Part shown: one piece after another, positions 54,340-64,000 of the stretch
Position numbering within the stretch: position 1 is the first letter of the stretch
How the letters are laid out: each line of letters begins with the position of its first letter
Assembly (NCBI GenBank): GCA_009760855.2
Contig: WPIO01000039.1
Coordinates: 1 to 64,000 of the forward strand
Direction: 5' to 3'
DNA from: Cristatella mucedo
Taxonomy: Eukaryota > Bryozoa > Phylactolaemata > Cristatellidae
Length of the DNA stretch: 64,000 nucleotides
Translations under genes and position numbers: made by a program
Notes under the pieces: model-generated
What the model saw: the letters and a program-made list of their open reading frames with translations, nothing else
Told to the model about the DNA's origin: nothing
Database searches by the model: none

Positions 54340-57300
54340 TCGTGCCACGCGTGAAAATTCGGCGCCAAATACCCCACTTTAACTCATGTCTTTTATTTTC
54401 AGTTACGGAGGCTATGCGTTTCTTAATTTGAAATCAACTTGCAAGTTCTTCTCGACACAGCTTTGATCAGTAGCCCGTTGCGAACATTTCTTTAGCAAAT
54501 TGAAGATAATCCGGTCTTCTCTGAGAGCATCATTGGTGCAAATATGACTCTGATTTGGCCTCGCTAAGGGTAAAAAAGAAACTTTAGACAAAATTGACTT
54601 TTAAAAGACCAGACTAGCTTGTCACGTTTAAAATAGACAAGAAAAATTATTCAAGTTATAGTTATGATAGTTACCTTGTACCTTTACTACACTTAATGGG
54701 GAATGTCAAGAAATTACTTATAAATTTGTCCAATGATGGGATATGTGTTTAGGGTACCATTCGAAAGACAAACATTTTTGAACTAGGATTGGAAGTTCTG
54801 ACGACTTCCGCGTGAAAGGATACATTTGTATGCAAACCACGCCTAACCCGGAATTAAACCGGAAGCAACACATCTACAAATAAAGCGTTTACATATCTCG
54901 GCATCTTATGCGACTTGTAATTCTATTCGATTTGAGTGGAGTTGCGCGAATCTTGGAACTTCCAGACACCACCGATCAAACATCCGCTACCTCTGCGTCC
55001 ATTCATAGAGGCTTAACGATTGAGTCCCACGGCTATAGAGAATCAGTGCTGTAAGAAGTCAGCCTAGCTAGGCAAGCGGCTAGCCCGCAGCGCTTGCATT
55101 TCAGACTGCGAAGTCCAGTGCCGGCTTAAGTGCTGCTTGTATGTGGCCATCGCTTTTAGTCTCAATCGATGCAGTAACATTTGCAACGAACGAGATATTG
55201 GGCCTCAATGCTACACTTACCTCGCCTCTACCAGAGCGAACAACGCTGCAGCTCCGCTGGCAACACGTCTAATTACGACTGCGTGAGGGGAAGTCCCTTA
55301 AATCGAGAAGGGCCAATCGTTCAGGGGTATTTGCCACCAACATCTCACTAACCGCTTCGCATGTCTTTATGTTAATTTTATAGCAAGTTAGCGCAGGTAA
55401 TAGTGTAGTGAAAAACATCGACCGTAAGATTGTATGAGCACGTTGAACCGCTTCAGCGGGAATTTTGAGAGATATCCCCACTTCTATAGGAGTTATCTCC
55501 CTTAAAAACACATTTATTAATATTTCTAAAATACTAATCGACCGAAATGCGTGCAAATTTGCACAAGCAACAAGGGCAACATTATCTATCTTTTTATGTA
55601 ACGATAGTGCCACTTTCACCTTCTAATGACCTGTAAAGGTCAAGGTCAAACTTTCGCTTCGGTATATCGCTTCGGTTTTATTCAATTAGATTCATTACAA
55701 CGCATTTTAGAAACATTTTAAACTTCTCAAAAGATGCAGAACACTTTGGTTGAGCCTGGAATTTTTCTAAAAAGTAAATAAGAAAATTGTGTAACGTTTA
55801 AAAAATCACATTAATCAGGAAAGTGTTGATCATGTGACATTAAAGGACTGTGGCGCTATATTCACTTCACATACAAGAAAACGAGAAATGAATGGGTCAA
55901 ACAAGTTAACTAGAGCCTATATTTCAAATTTCAATTCGATGTGGCCATAGCTGGCCAATCTGTAGCAGCTCAAAGACTGAAAGCCTAACTGTTCAGGAAG
56001 CACAGTCAAAGTTGCCACCTTATAGCGCAACCAGCTGGCAGCACATAACTTGACGTCAAAAATCCCATAACCGTCATAGCATGTTGCCAATGTCAATATA
56101 TCTTTCTGGCGGATCATACTTTTCGCGCAATCATACATTTCAAGTTTATCATATCATTATCGGAGATATGACATAAGCATGATAGCGAAGGTAGGCACGA
56201 TAGCTCTCATACCACCGGCAGGCAGTCAAACCACGCCGGCAGTCAAACCACCCGGTGGCCGGTCAGCGTGGTGGCTTGGAGGGAGCTAGCGCGTCGTTCA
56301 CTTGGAATCAGTCTGATAATGTTGCTTCGATTCTATTTAAAGGAAATTGAGGGGATTTTGAGTTCTCAATATTGCCATTTATAGCTTGAGATTTGTATTG
56401 GCGAACGCGGATCAGACGCCCGCCTCGTGGATTATGGCCGCTACAGGAACCAGATCTACAATACTATGATTCAGTAGGTGCAGTGGTATAGGACTCCTTA
56501 ATTACGGCGGCCGCAGCAGCAGTAAATTCTCAATTAATTATCCCTAATGATTGTCTACTTGCCAAACAATAACCACTACCGGTTTCTGAGCTTATTTAAA
56601 CATACCAATGTCAATATGTTTTTGCCAAGTAAATAATCAGTGGGCCTTGAAATGCCGTTTGCAGCCGGTTGCTATGGGCGGGGAAGCGGAGGCGGGACTA
56701 GGCCCCGGCCGATAGGGTTTACACTTTTATGATCTTGTTATACTACCAGTTGAACGTTCGATCTCGAGGGGGCGTGCCATTTTTTTTATTTAACGAATTT
56801 TTTGTAGTTTGAACTTATGTTCTGCGGGTCCATTTAGGGCTGAGTACCTTTTATTTAAAATTCACCACGAAAGCTCGGTTCGGCAGGTCGGGTTTTCAAA
56901 AAAACTTCTGTTGAGCTCGACGTACTACTTCCAGTTTAAGCACGTCTTACAAAATAATTGCATTTACCATATTCCGGTCATCTGTCAACCACCACAATTT
57001 GGGGTTGAATTTATAACTGGTTTGTCTTTTAAAAGGCAAATTTCAAAAAAACTGAAAATTGTGACCATTTTTCTCAAATTCTAAGATTCGTAAGATTCTA
57101 TGAGCAAAATAAACTGCCGAAACAGCGCCATACAGCCGACAGCAGCGTGTGAGGTTCGGTCGCTATGCCGAACCAAAACTTATCGGTTTTACTGAGTATT
57201 TTACAATTTATGCACATTAAAACACCCAACTGTTATAATTATGTGTTATAAATTCGTCAAGTTCATGCACAAGTAAAGATACGCTCTTTTCGTGAATTAG

Positions 57301-58560
57301 ATAGTCGTGTATTGAGAAACACTTTCGTCCGACCTTCGCCTTGTTCCCAGCTCCGACTTCCAGGCTGGCAGAGCGCTTGTGATTTGAATGGAGCACACGG
57401 ACGGTCGTTAAACTTTGTATTTCTCGCATTATATTAGTTATTGAGGAAAAGGTCGTCTTGCACTGATAATCTTACGATCTTTTTTGAACTATTAAAAATT
57501 ACTGCTCATTAGAACAGTAGACCCTATCAATACGCTTTTACTAAAGGCTGATTCCGTAACCTTAGCATGCCGGTCTCACTGCAGTGCACTTGCTATGTTA
57601 AGTTACCAGTGACATATCCGATGAAAGCACCAGGCATCCAGGCACCAAGCATCATTATATGCAAATAAGTCAAAGCTTTCGGGAGTCTGCAAAAAAGCCA
57701 AGACGAGTTGTAGACAGGTAGAAAGCAAGATAAGTAAGTAAGTAAGAAGCCGCTTCAGCTCTCAAGCAGTGTGGGCATATGACAGTCACCACTGTCGTCA
57801 CCATGATCAAAACATAGTTTCTCATCGACCTGATACAATCGATCAAAACCCAAAGTACTACACTCTCAATGTAGTTCAGATGCCAGCTATTTTTTAATGC
57901 AGCAGCCGAATACATTGTCGGTCCCTTTTTGGTATCCAACAGCATAGCACCGAGTAGGCACAGTCGGATAGAAGGCTTCTCCTGCAATAGCAGAGCAGTT
58001 GCCAGATATCTGGGCAAAAGGACGCCAGGATTTTGGGGGAAGGCTCGACCTTGAGGAGTTGCAAAAGGTCAAATCTTTAAAATGCTTGCAGTTGCTATTA
58101 GGTCTCAATAAATATACCGGTCCTAGTAACTCTTACTGCTTTTAACAATCATCAACAGTTTGTCCAGCTTTCACGACGTTTTCGGATATCCGGAAGCTCC
58201 CTTTGCAAAGCACGATACCCGAAAGACATTTTTGAGATGCCGAAAAAGTCTGCCAAAGGCATAATGCGAGTCTAGTTCCTCAGGCCCTACGTAAAAATAA
58301 AACGGCTACGCGCTCTACTTATCTAAAAATATTATCCCCTTAAATAAGCTACAGCATCTCAAGAAACCAATGCTGCATCTCAGCCAGAAAGTTAGGGGCT
58401 CAAACTTTTCGAACCCTCAAACCTATCAACCGTGCGGTCGAATCGTGCATCTGGAAATCCTTAATTGCTAGATGTAAGCCTTATCATAGCTGCTAAGTGA
58501 CGTCTATCGCCACATACATTTTGGCCCAGGTTATGCATATACCCAAAATATGTCATTAGC
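54340..58560. other. Intergenic DNA, no recognisable gene
   Basis: The largest frames are 55269-55619 (minus, 116 residues) and 57670-58017 (minus, 115). Neither has a recognised domain or a start context that stands out. A GC-rich hairpin-like stretch lies at about 56205-56275 (CCACGCCGGC and GCCGGTCAGCGTGG arms). TAAG repeats occur at 57730-57748. Confidence 0.35.
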
Positions 58561-59201
58561 CTCAGGTCATGTCCCAGCACCTTAAAAAAGGCTGTGGTCA
58601 GGCCACTACTCAAGAAGGCAACATTCGACCAACGGAACTTGAGCAACTTCTGCCCAGTCTCCTTTCTACCGTTCATATCAAAGACACTCGAACGAGTCGT
58701 GGCAGACCAGGTGAACTCATATTGAAAATTCGAACCGTGCAATTAAGTTCCAGTCTGGTGTTCGAGCTAATCACTCCACAGAATCGGCTTTCTTCGGGTG
58801 TAAAACGATCTACTTAGGAATGCAGACATAAGTAGAGTATTTCTGCTTGGTTTGTTGGTTCTTTCTTCAACTTTTGATACTATCGATCACCAAGTCCTTC
58901 TTTAGCGCCTCTCATATCGCCTGGGCATTACTGGCACTGCATGTTAAGGGCTTAGGTCTTATCTCAGTAGGATTTTCCTGAGTATTGATGTGAATGGACA
59001 AAGACCATTCTAGGAACCCCTGAAATATGGGGTACATCGGGGCACCTTGCTTCGTCCTGTTCTTTTCATGGTTTGTACTCTCCCTCTTGCCGATGTGACT
59101 GCCAAGCACAATCTAGGCTTTCGCTTCTATGTGGATGACACTCAGTTGTACCTTTGCTTTGATTCCTCCCAGCCTTCGAGCACCTCGAATTCTCTCAACT
59201 T

Positions 59202-59250
59202 GTATTAATAGAATAATTATAATATAATTATTAATTATATAACTTATTCT
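59202..59250. mobile_element. 49-base AT-rich insert with 9-base flanking duplication
   Basis: TCTCAACTT occurs at 59193-59201 and again at 59251-59259. Between them is an AT-rich, near-palindromic 49-mer (core TAATTATAATATAATTA). The other well preserved copy (61610-61640) has no insert at this point, so the insert is real. It may be a minimal MITE or a filler at a repaired break. Confidence 0.6.
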
Positions 59251-59342
59251 TCTCAACTTACTGCATGCATTGATGACATCCGCACATGGATGGCAGCAAA
59301 TTTTCTAAAACTAAACGATGATAAAACTAACTTACTAGTTAT

Positions 59343-59516
59343 ATCGTATATACTTGCTGATTTAACAGCCTCTTTTTGTATAGTGACAGAAGAGCCTTTA
59401 TGGCTGTCACCGGGGTTTACAGCAGTGATATAGAGTCACGCAGTGCCGGATTCGAACCCATGACCTAGGGACCAAGGTCGTGAAAAGCAACTGCCTTGCC
59501 TAGTGTGCCATCACGG
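59343..59516 (-). mobile_element. tRNA-derived SINE, copy 3, with target-site duplication
   Basis: Best copy. On the minus strand: CCGTGATGGCACACTAGGCA (box A region), CACGACCTTGGTCCCTAGG, then GGGTTCGAATCC (box B), GTCACTATACAAAAAGAGGC and TGTTAAATCAGC. TAGTTAT flanks it on both sides (59336-59342 and 59518-59524). It interrupts the RT codons between LLVI and GKPCVIQ of the host CR1 copy. Confidence 0.88.
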
Positions 59517-59950
59517 ATAGTTATTGGCAAACCATGTGTGATTCAGAAATTGAAAAGGCTAATGCTCAAAATCGGCTCTGCCAGGATATCTCCTGTTGAA
59601 TCTGCACAAAATCTATGTGCCATGTTCGAAAGTGACCTTTCATTGGATGGCCACATCAACTCCACAGTCAAGTCTGCCTACGTTCAGCTACATAGCATTG
59701 CTAAAATTCAGGCTTGTTTAAACAGGAATATCACATCTAAATTAGTCCATGCATTTGTGACATCCCGGTTTGACTTCTGTAACTCACTGCTTGCTGATCT
59801 ACTGACCTGTGCACACAGGTGCTTACAGCTGGTGCAAAACTCCACAGCTAGGCTTGTTTTGAGTGTCAAAGTTGCCGCATCACACCACTTCTCACTGACC
59901 TCACTGGCTTCCAGTCAAGAAACGCAAGGGCCAGAGCAGAGTGTTTAGCC

Positions 59951-61394
59951 CAGTATTTTATTGCAGTGGCTCCGGCGGATCTAGTGGATTCTCGCAGAGG
60001 CACAGTGTCGACGTGAGTGGTAGCGAGACTCTATCTTTCTTTCTCTCAACGCATCCATACACGAGAGCTCGATAAATCGTCGCAGACGATAAGAAATATA
60101 ACACGCATTATTGGACTTATGCTGCAGTACATCAATAACTATTGGCCACAGGTGAAGCATGTACGTTAGTGTCAGGGCCCTTGGCTAATTACAACAGCAC
60201 ACAACAGTTTCTGTAAACTTGTCAAGAACTGGGGCCGGCAGTGTACTTCACAAGCATTGAAGCATGTAGCTTTAGGAAAAATCAGGCGCTACCGGTGTGT
60301 CAGATATACAGGCCAAAAAGCCATATAAGTCTCATGACTGATTACAATTTATCATCTTGGCAGGTAATACATTAAATGCCAGCCCCCCAGGCCAGCAGAA
60401 CGAATTCCGAAGAGAGGATACGGAGCCCAAACGCCCAATTTTAGATCGTGCCGATTCGATGAGATCAACGGTATTGTATTCTTGGCACATCTTTGCACAG
60501 CCATCATGGTAGCCATCTCCCTCCACATGAGCCTCTCTGAAGGCTCGAAGCTAAAGGATTGAACTTTTGTTAGTACACTAACAAGAACTAAAAAGATGCT
60601 TGAAAGGCAAGCACTCACAGCAAAAGCAGTGCTGTCGAGTCCCTGGTACTGAAGAACTAACCGTATGTAACACTGGGCGCCTAAAGAGCAAGTGCTGAGG
60701 GGTGGGGTGCATATTAAAAGAAACTGTAACATTAGCAGCAAAAATGCGCACAGCCAGCTCAAACTTAAAAGAGATTATTGAAGGCCTGGGTTGGCTTAGC
60801 TTGCATTAGCCACATCTTAAGGTGCAGTCACGATGCAATCTCTCAAGCAGCCAAGGCGCAGCTTCGGCAGCTCTGCTTGCATGCAGATGCAGCAACGGCT
60901 GTGGCAGCAGCAGTGATAGCAGCAGCAGCACTAGTGATTGAAGTAGGAGTAAATCTCCACGATCTTAGCGCTGGGGCAAAGCACTTGCAATTTCAGGTCC
61001 CAGGTCGCAGGCTCAAGTACGGCTGTGAGCGACACTTCATTTCCTAATGCAAATTGTGACGATAGCCGTTAAGGCTATCCTGGGGCTAAATGAATGAGGT
61101 TGTTGCATCAGCTAACCTTTGACTTTAACTTTATTGGTAAGGCTGGATCTAATGACTCCCCCCCCCCCCACTACTAGGCACTATGAATAGAGTGCTAGGT
61201 GCTGCACTTCTGGCATGTTACACAATAGGGTTCAGTACCATAATATTCCTCGCGCGAACTAAATTTGTTCCTAGTAGGATGCCAGTTAGAAAAACCGTGC
61301 ACTTGGTACTTTTAATAAGGTCAAGCAATACCGACGTCACACGTGCAGTTTTTTGGAGTCAACTTTTTGCCATGAGACTGGTATGTGCATATTC
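59951..61394. other. Intergenic DNA with one possible membrane-type frame
   Basis: The 136-residue minus frame (60352-60762) has a hydrophobic Leu-rich start (WLCAFLLLMLQFLLICTPPL), like a signal or membrane segment, and a second hydrophobic patch (ACLSSIFLVLVSVL). It matches no family I recognise and could be a host exon or chance. A GCA-rich stretch lies at 60885-60945 and a C-run near 61157-61170. Confidence 0.35.
60945..61100 (+). mobile_element. Probable degenerate SINE, plus orientation
   Basis: CACGATCTTAGCGCTGGGGC, AGGTCCCAGGTCGCAGGCTC, AAGTACGGCTGTGAG and TGACGATAGCCGTTAAGGCT follow the order of the SINE head, box B-like region and body. Box B has decayed (GCTCAAGTACGG). Confidence 0.4.
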
Positions 61395-62357
61395 AGTGGG
61401 AGACTCCAGAGTATTGACGTGAATGGACAAACATCATCCGAGGTACCTCTGAAATATGGCGTACCTCAGGACTCCATGCTAGGTCCGGTTCTTTTCACGG
61501 TTTATACTCTCCCTCTTGCTGATGTGATTGCCAAGCACACTCTAGGCTTTCACTTCTATGCGGATGAAACTCAGTTGTACCTTTGCAGTGATCCCTACCA
61601 GCCTTCGAGCACCTCAAATTCTCTCAACTCACTTGCTGCATGTATTGATGACATCCGAACATGGATGGCAGCAAATTTGCTAAAACTAAACGATGATAAA
61701 ACTACCTTAGTAGTTATGGGCAAACCCAGTGTGATTCAAAAATTGGAAAGGCTGACGCTCAAAATTGGCTCTGCCAGCATTTCTCCAGTTGAATCAGCTC
61801 GAAATCTAGGTTTCATGTTCAAAAGTGAGCTATCGTTAGACGAGCACATCAGCTCCACAATCAAGTCTGCCTACTTTCAGGTACATAACATTGCTAAAAT
61901 TCAGGCTTACTTAGATAAGGATACGACGTCTCAGTTGGTCCATGCATTTGTGACATCCCGTCTTGACTTCTGCAACTCACTGCTTGCTGGCCTACCGGCA
62001 TGTGCAATCAGGTGATTACAGCTGGTGCAAAACTATGCAGCTAGGCTTGTCTGTCGTGAGCATCGCAGTTGCCACATTATACCACTTCTCGCCGACCTGC
62101 ACTGGCTACCAGTCAAGCAACGGATCGACCTCAAGGTTTTGACGCTCACTTTTAGGTCACTTCATTCTTTGGCTCCAGCCTGTCTCTCAGATCTACTCCC
62201 CCACCAGGCCAAGCATCGTACCACCGCTTTTCGGAATCCAACTGTCTACAAATACCTCGTACAAACCTCAAATCCTTTGGAGACCATGCATTTAGTTCGT
62301 ATGCTCCCACAGCCTGGAACTCACTCCCAACTTGTGTCAGAACATCCCCTGACTTGA
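61395..62357 (+). pseudogene. Reverse transcriptase fragment of CR1/L2-like copy 10
   Basis: The open frame 61353-62015 holds the palm core: LKYGVPQDSMLGPVLFTVYT, LGFHFYADETQLYLCSD and IDDIRTWMAANLLKLNDDKT, then thumb LVHAFVTSRLDFCNSLLAGL. After one stop near 62014 the frame continues with LVQNYAARLVCREHRSCHII and PLLADLHWLPVKQRIDLKVL. The catalytic box is YADE, where the family has YADD or YVDD, so a metal-binding Asp is lost. The PQG of motif B is PQD. Inactive, but recent enough to keep long frames. Confidence 0.85.
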
Positions 62358-62622
62358 CCGCATTTAAAAAGAGCTTAAAAACACACCTATTTAGGACAGC
62401 ATTTAGTGGGTCCCTGTAATTCGTCCTTCATGTGCTTATGCATGCTGACACTGTGCATGCTGCCACTAACCATACTTGCATGCTGACCCTGTGCATGTTA
62501 CCCCTAACCATGTTATTCATGTTGTTTATCGAGCATGATATTACTCACGATTCAATCGCGTTTCCCTTTGCAGCAAATGTAAAGCGCCAAGCAAGAGATT
62601 GAGTTCTCTGAGGGAGCTTTAG
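61395..62622 (+). mobile_element. CR1/L2-like copy 10, best preserved RT fragment
   Basis: 5'-truncated copy reading on the plus strand to the family's 3' terminal stretch (TGTAAAGCGCCAAGCAAGAG, TTGAGTTCTCTGAGGGAGCT) at 62575-62622. The (ATT)n tail is missing; sequence homologous to element A begins at once. The truncation at the 5' end and the loss of the tail place this copy exactly against element C. Confidence 0.85.
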
Positions 62623-62624
62623 TT

Positions 62625-62726
62625 TGTCGAGAGAATGCTTGACGATCCGCACCTTTTAACTTTTACTGGCAAATCTTGAGTGCAAGATCTCGTGATTGTT
62701 AGCAACTGAGAATTCTAGAGATGTCT
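62625..62726 (-). pseudogene. DVSRIL-family gene, truncated, element C
   Basis: Reads DISRILSC, a TAA, QSRDLALKICQ, a TAA, KLKGADRQ. Against element A the first TAA replaces Glu and the second replaces Gln. The ATG of A (after TATATAGA) is ATA here (TATATAGAAATAGACATC), so the start is lost too. The last two thirds of the gene are missing. Confidence 0.6.
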
Positions 62727-62748
62727 ATTTCTATATAATAATAATTTT

Positions 62749-62935
62749 TTTAATCAAGTTCTACATCAGTTTTACTGTCAAAAGCGGGACCAGATTCTGA
62801 ATAGAAAACGTCTTCAGAGTAGTATTCTATCTCAAATTCATAATCGTTGTCTGATTCTGACTCTTAATTAGGGTCGTAATTGGGATCAACTGAGTCGGAA
62901 TCCATTTCCATTGCTAGTTCTTCCGATAGAACTTG
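62749..62935 (-). pseudogene. Highly acidic small protein, element C
   Basis: Reads MEMDSDSVDPNYDPN, a TAA, then ESESDNDYEFEIEYYSEDVF and YSESGPAFDSKTDVELD. Same position and composition as 38049-38207 in element A. One internal TAA, in a region where A has Glu and Ser. Confidence 0.55.
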
Positions 62936-62936
62936 T

Positions 62937-64000
62937 TCAGTTGGAAGTTAAGCCTCGATTACCTTTTTTTGCTATTGTTGAGTGACTATAGTAGGGTAAT
63001 TTTTCTTTCAAATTTAACTTCACACGTTGCGCAAAAACCATGATCTCTACCTTCACTAATTGCTTCTTTAATTCTGTAGTGACTATAGGCGTACGGGTGT
63101 ATGCCGCAGTTAAGCCAATAGCGCTTTGACTCAAATGCTGATAATGCTACTTTCGTGCTTAACAGTGTTTATCTTGTGTTTTTCGCTTTGAAACATGTAT
63201 TGCGAAAAATCTTTTGGCACTTTTGTCTCCAGACAGTACTTGAAGTGTCTGTGCTTTAACGTTTTATTAATTACGAGTTCCTTTACTCCTTAGGCCTTCT
63301 TTGATTTTCCGACAGAGTATCCTTCCTTGTTTAATAAATCATTCATTTCACAAACTTCTTCTTCATTGCAAAAAGTAAACGAATATAGCTTCGGCCGTAA
63401 GAAAACACATTCGTTGAGTATCGCGGTTTGGATTTTATCGGTTATCTCATCTTTAAATTTGCCAACAACTTTCTTGTTGCTGTTTATAATTTGAGTTGCT
63501 TTCCCATCACTCGAGAATGGATAATCCTTGAGAAATTTTGCTAAATCTAGAGAGTGTTGGTAATCAATAAAATCCTTATAAGTGTCATCTGTAAATACCG
63601 CCATTACTCGAGAATCATTATCCGTGTACAACAAATTTACATTGGGGCCATAGCGCTTCTTCATGATTAAGTGATCAAACTTTTGGATTAGAACCTTTGA
63701 CAATTCAAGTATGCAGAAACCAACGTAAATGGTCTTATTAAAAACCACGCTTTCCTTGCTACTCTCTACGCAAACAATATTATCTGTTTAGATTTTCCTA
63801 TCAATGAAACGTGGGTCCCGATACCTCTTGGTCATTAGTGCTAATTCTTTCTCCGAACTTTCATTGAAAATCTCTATATTCCGGCACCCTCGAACATTTT
63901 CCATGGTCTTGCCAAAGAAAGAATTGTTTAGGAGTTTGAAGAAATTCTTCTCAAAATCGTTCTTTGCTTCATTTCGGAGACTAGTGTTATTCTCAATATA
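62937..64000 (-). pseudogene. polB: Protein-primed DNA polymerase B, C-terminal part, element C
   Basis: From the window edge inward: NEAKNDFEKNFFKLLNNSFF with GKTMENVR (motif B, about 63895-63970), KRYRDPRFIDRKI, a TAA near 63788, then an open frame 63290-63748 with motif C YTDNDS (about 63606-63628) and VVGKFKDEITDKIQ, FLRPKLYSF. After a stop and frame changes come LSAFESKRYWLNCG (about 63080-63130) and a Cys pair, ending near 62998. This is the classical Polinton subtype (NNSFFGKTMEN); element A has a different one. Motif C keeps both Asp, with Asn for Thr. The N-terminal two thirds lie outside the window. Confidence 0.82.

Larger units (their letters stand above)
58565..59950 (+). mobile_element. 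CR1/L2-like copy 9 with two internal insertions
   Basis: The plus-strand RT region reads from LKKAVVRPLLKKATFDQRNL and FCPVSFLPFISKTLERVVAD (about 58585-58700), through STFDTIDHQVLL, FRFYVDDTQLYLCFD (about 59120-59165; the catalytic VDD is intact), ACIDDIRTWMAANFLKLND, GKPCVIQ, SKLVHAFVTSRFDFCNSLLA and LVQNSTARLVL, to about 59930. A 49-base AT insert (59202-59250) and a SINE (59343-59516) split it. Stops elsewhere make it inactive. The 3' end is lost. Confidence 0.85.
62622..64000 (-). mobile_element. Element C: Polinton-like element, partial
   Basis: Minus-strand genes in the same order as element A 37.9-39.3 kb: DVSRIL homologue, acidic protein, polymerase. The left end is cut inside the DVSRIL gene by the CR1 3' end. 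The right end runs off the window. Its GC content resembles element B more than A. Confidence 0.78.

Noticed and set aside
59343-59516. A functional tRNA gene, because of the box B sequence GGGTTCGAATCC
   Set aside because: No complete cloverleaf can be drawn, the unit continues into a non-tRNA body, has a target-site duplication, and recurs as a dispersed family.
32954-62935. An alternative genetic code with TAA read as Glu or Gln
   Set aside because: Intact genes such as 36985-37521 and 32954-33490 end in TAA and use ordinary Glu and Gln codons. TGA and TAG stops and frameshifts are also common, so decay or sequence error is simpler.

Overview
The window looks like nuclear DNA of an invertebrate animal, probably marine; I cannot name the species. 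No host protein-coding gene could be recognised. What can be identified is almost all mobile or virus-derived: truncated non-LTR retrotransposons of CR1/L2 type with (ATT)n tails, tRNA-derived SINEs nested inside them, part of an LTR retrotransposon, a hAT-type transposase remnant, long (TA)n microsatellites, and three related copies of Maverick/Polinton- or adintovirus-like DNA elements.

Layout. 1-24.8 kb is repeat-rich intergenic DNA with several CR1-like copies on both strands (the best at 1-1510, minus), SINEs at 9.5 and 19.9 kb, and an unnamed repeat seen twice (5.6 and 8.2 kb). Element A (about 24.8-42.2 kb, AT-rich) carries a decayed major capsid gene, lysine-rich and small structural-type genes, an HNH endonuclease remnant, a well preserved small membrane protein, three head-to-tail fibre genes with phage-like repeats, several small genes, and at its right end a protein-primed family B DNA polymerase broken into frame fragments. 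A palindrome and an LTR with the start of a gag-like gene follow (42.2-44.1 kb). Element B (44.1-52.3 kb) is collinear with the left and middle of A and adds a packaging ATPase and an adenain-type protease, neither of which I found in A; it stops inside its fibre gene. From 52.3 to 62.6 kb come a CR1 tail, (TA)n, a hAT remnant, unrecognised DNA, two CR1 copies and a SINE. Element C (62.6 kb to the window end) is collinear with the right part of A (small gene, acidic gene, polymerase) but has a polymerase of a more classical Polinton subtype.

How it fits together. Capsid, packaging ATPase, maturation protease, polymerase and fibres form the core of a small tailless DNA virus or virus-like transposon of the Polinton/adintovirus group. 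Around this core the copies share accessory genes I do not recognise: a membrane protein with a conserved WSKNFLEVRSG motif, its amphipathic neighbour, an HNH protein in the same slot, and small acidic and helical proteins. Many of these genes begin at a shared TATATAGA(A)ATG motif, and three divergent gene pairs have start codons only 9-10 bases apart across it. Almost all genes are broken by frameshifts or stops, so these look like resident, decaying copies, although many frame breaks lie in A-runs and may partly be sequence error. B and C may be two ends of one element, separated by a 10-kb block whose outer edges are both CR1 3' ends.
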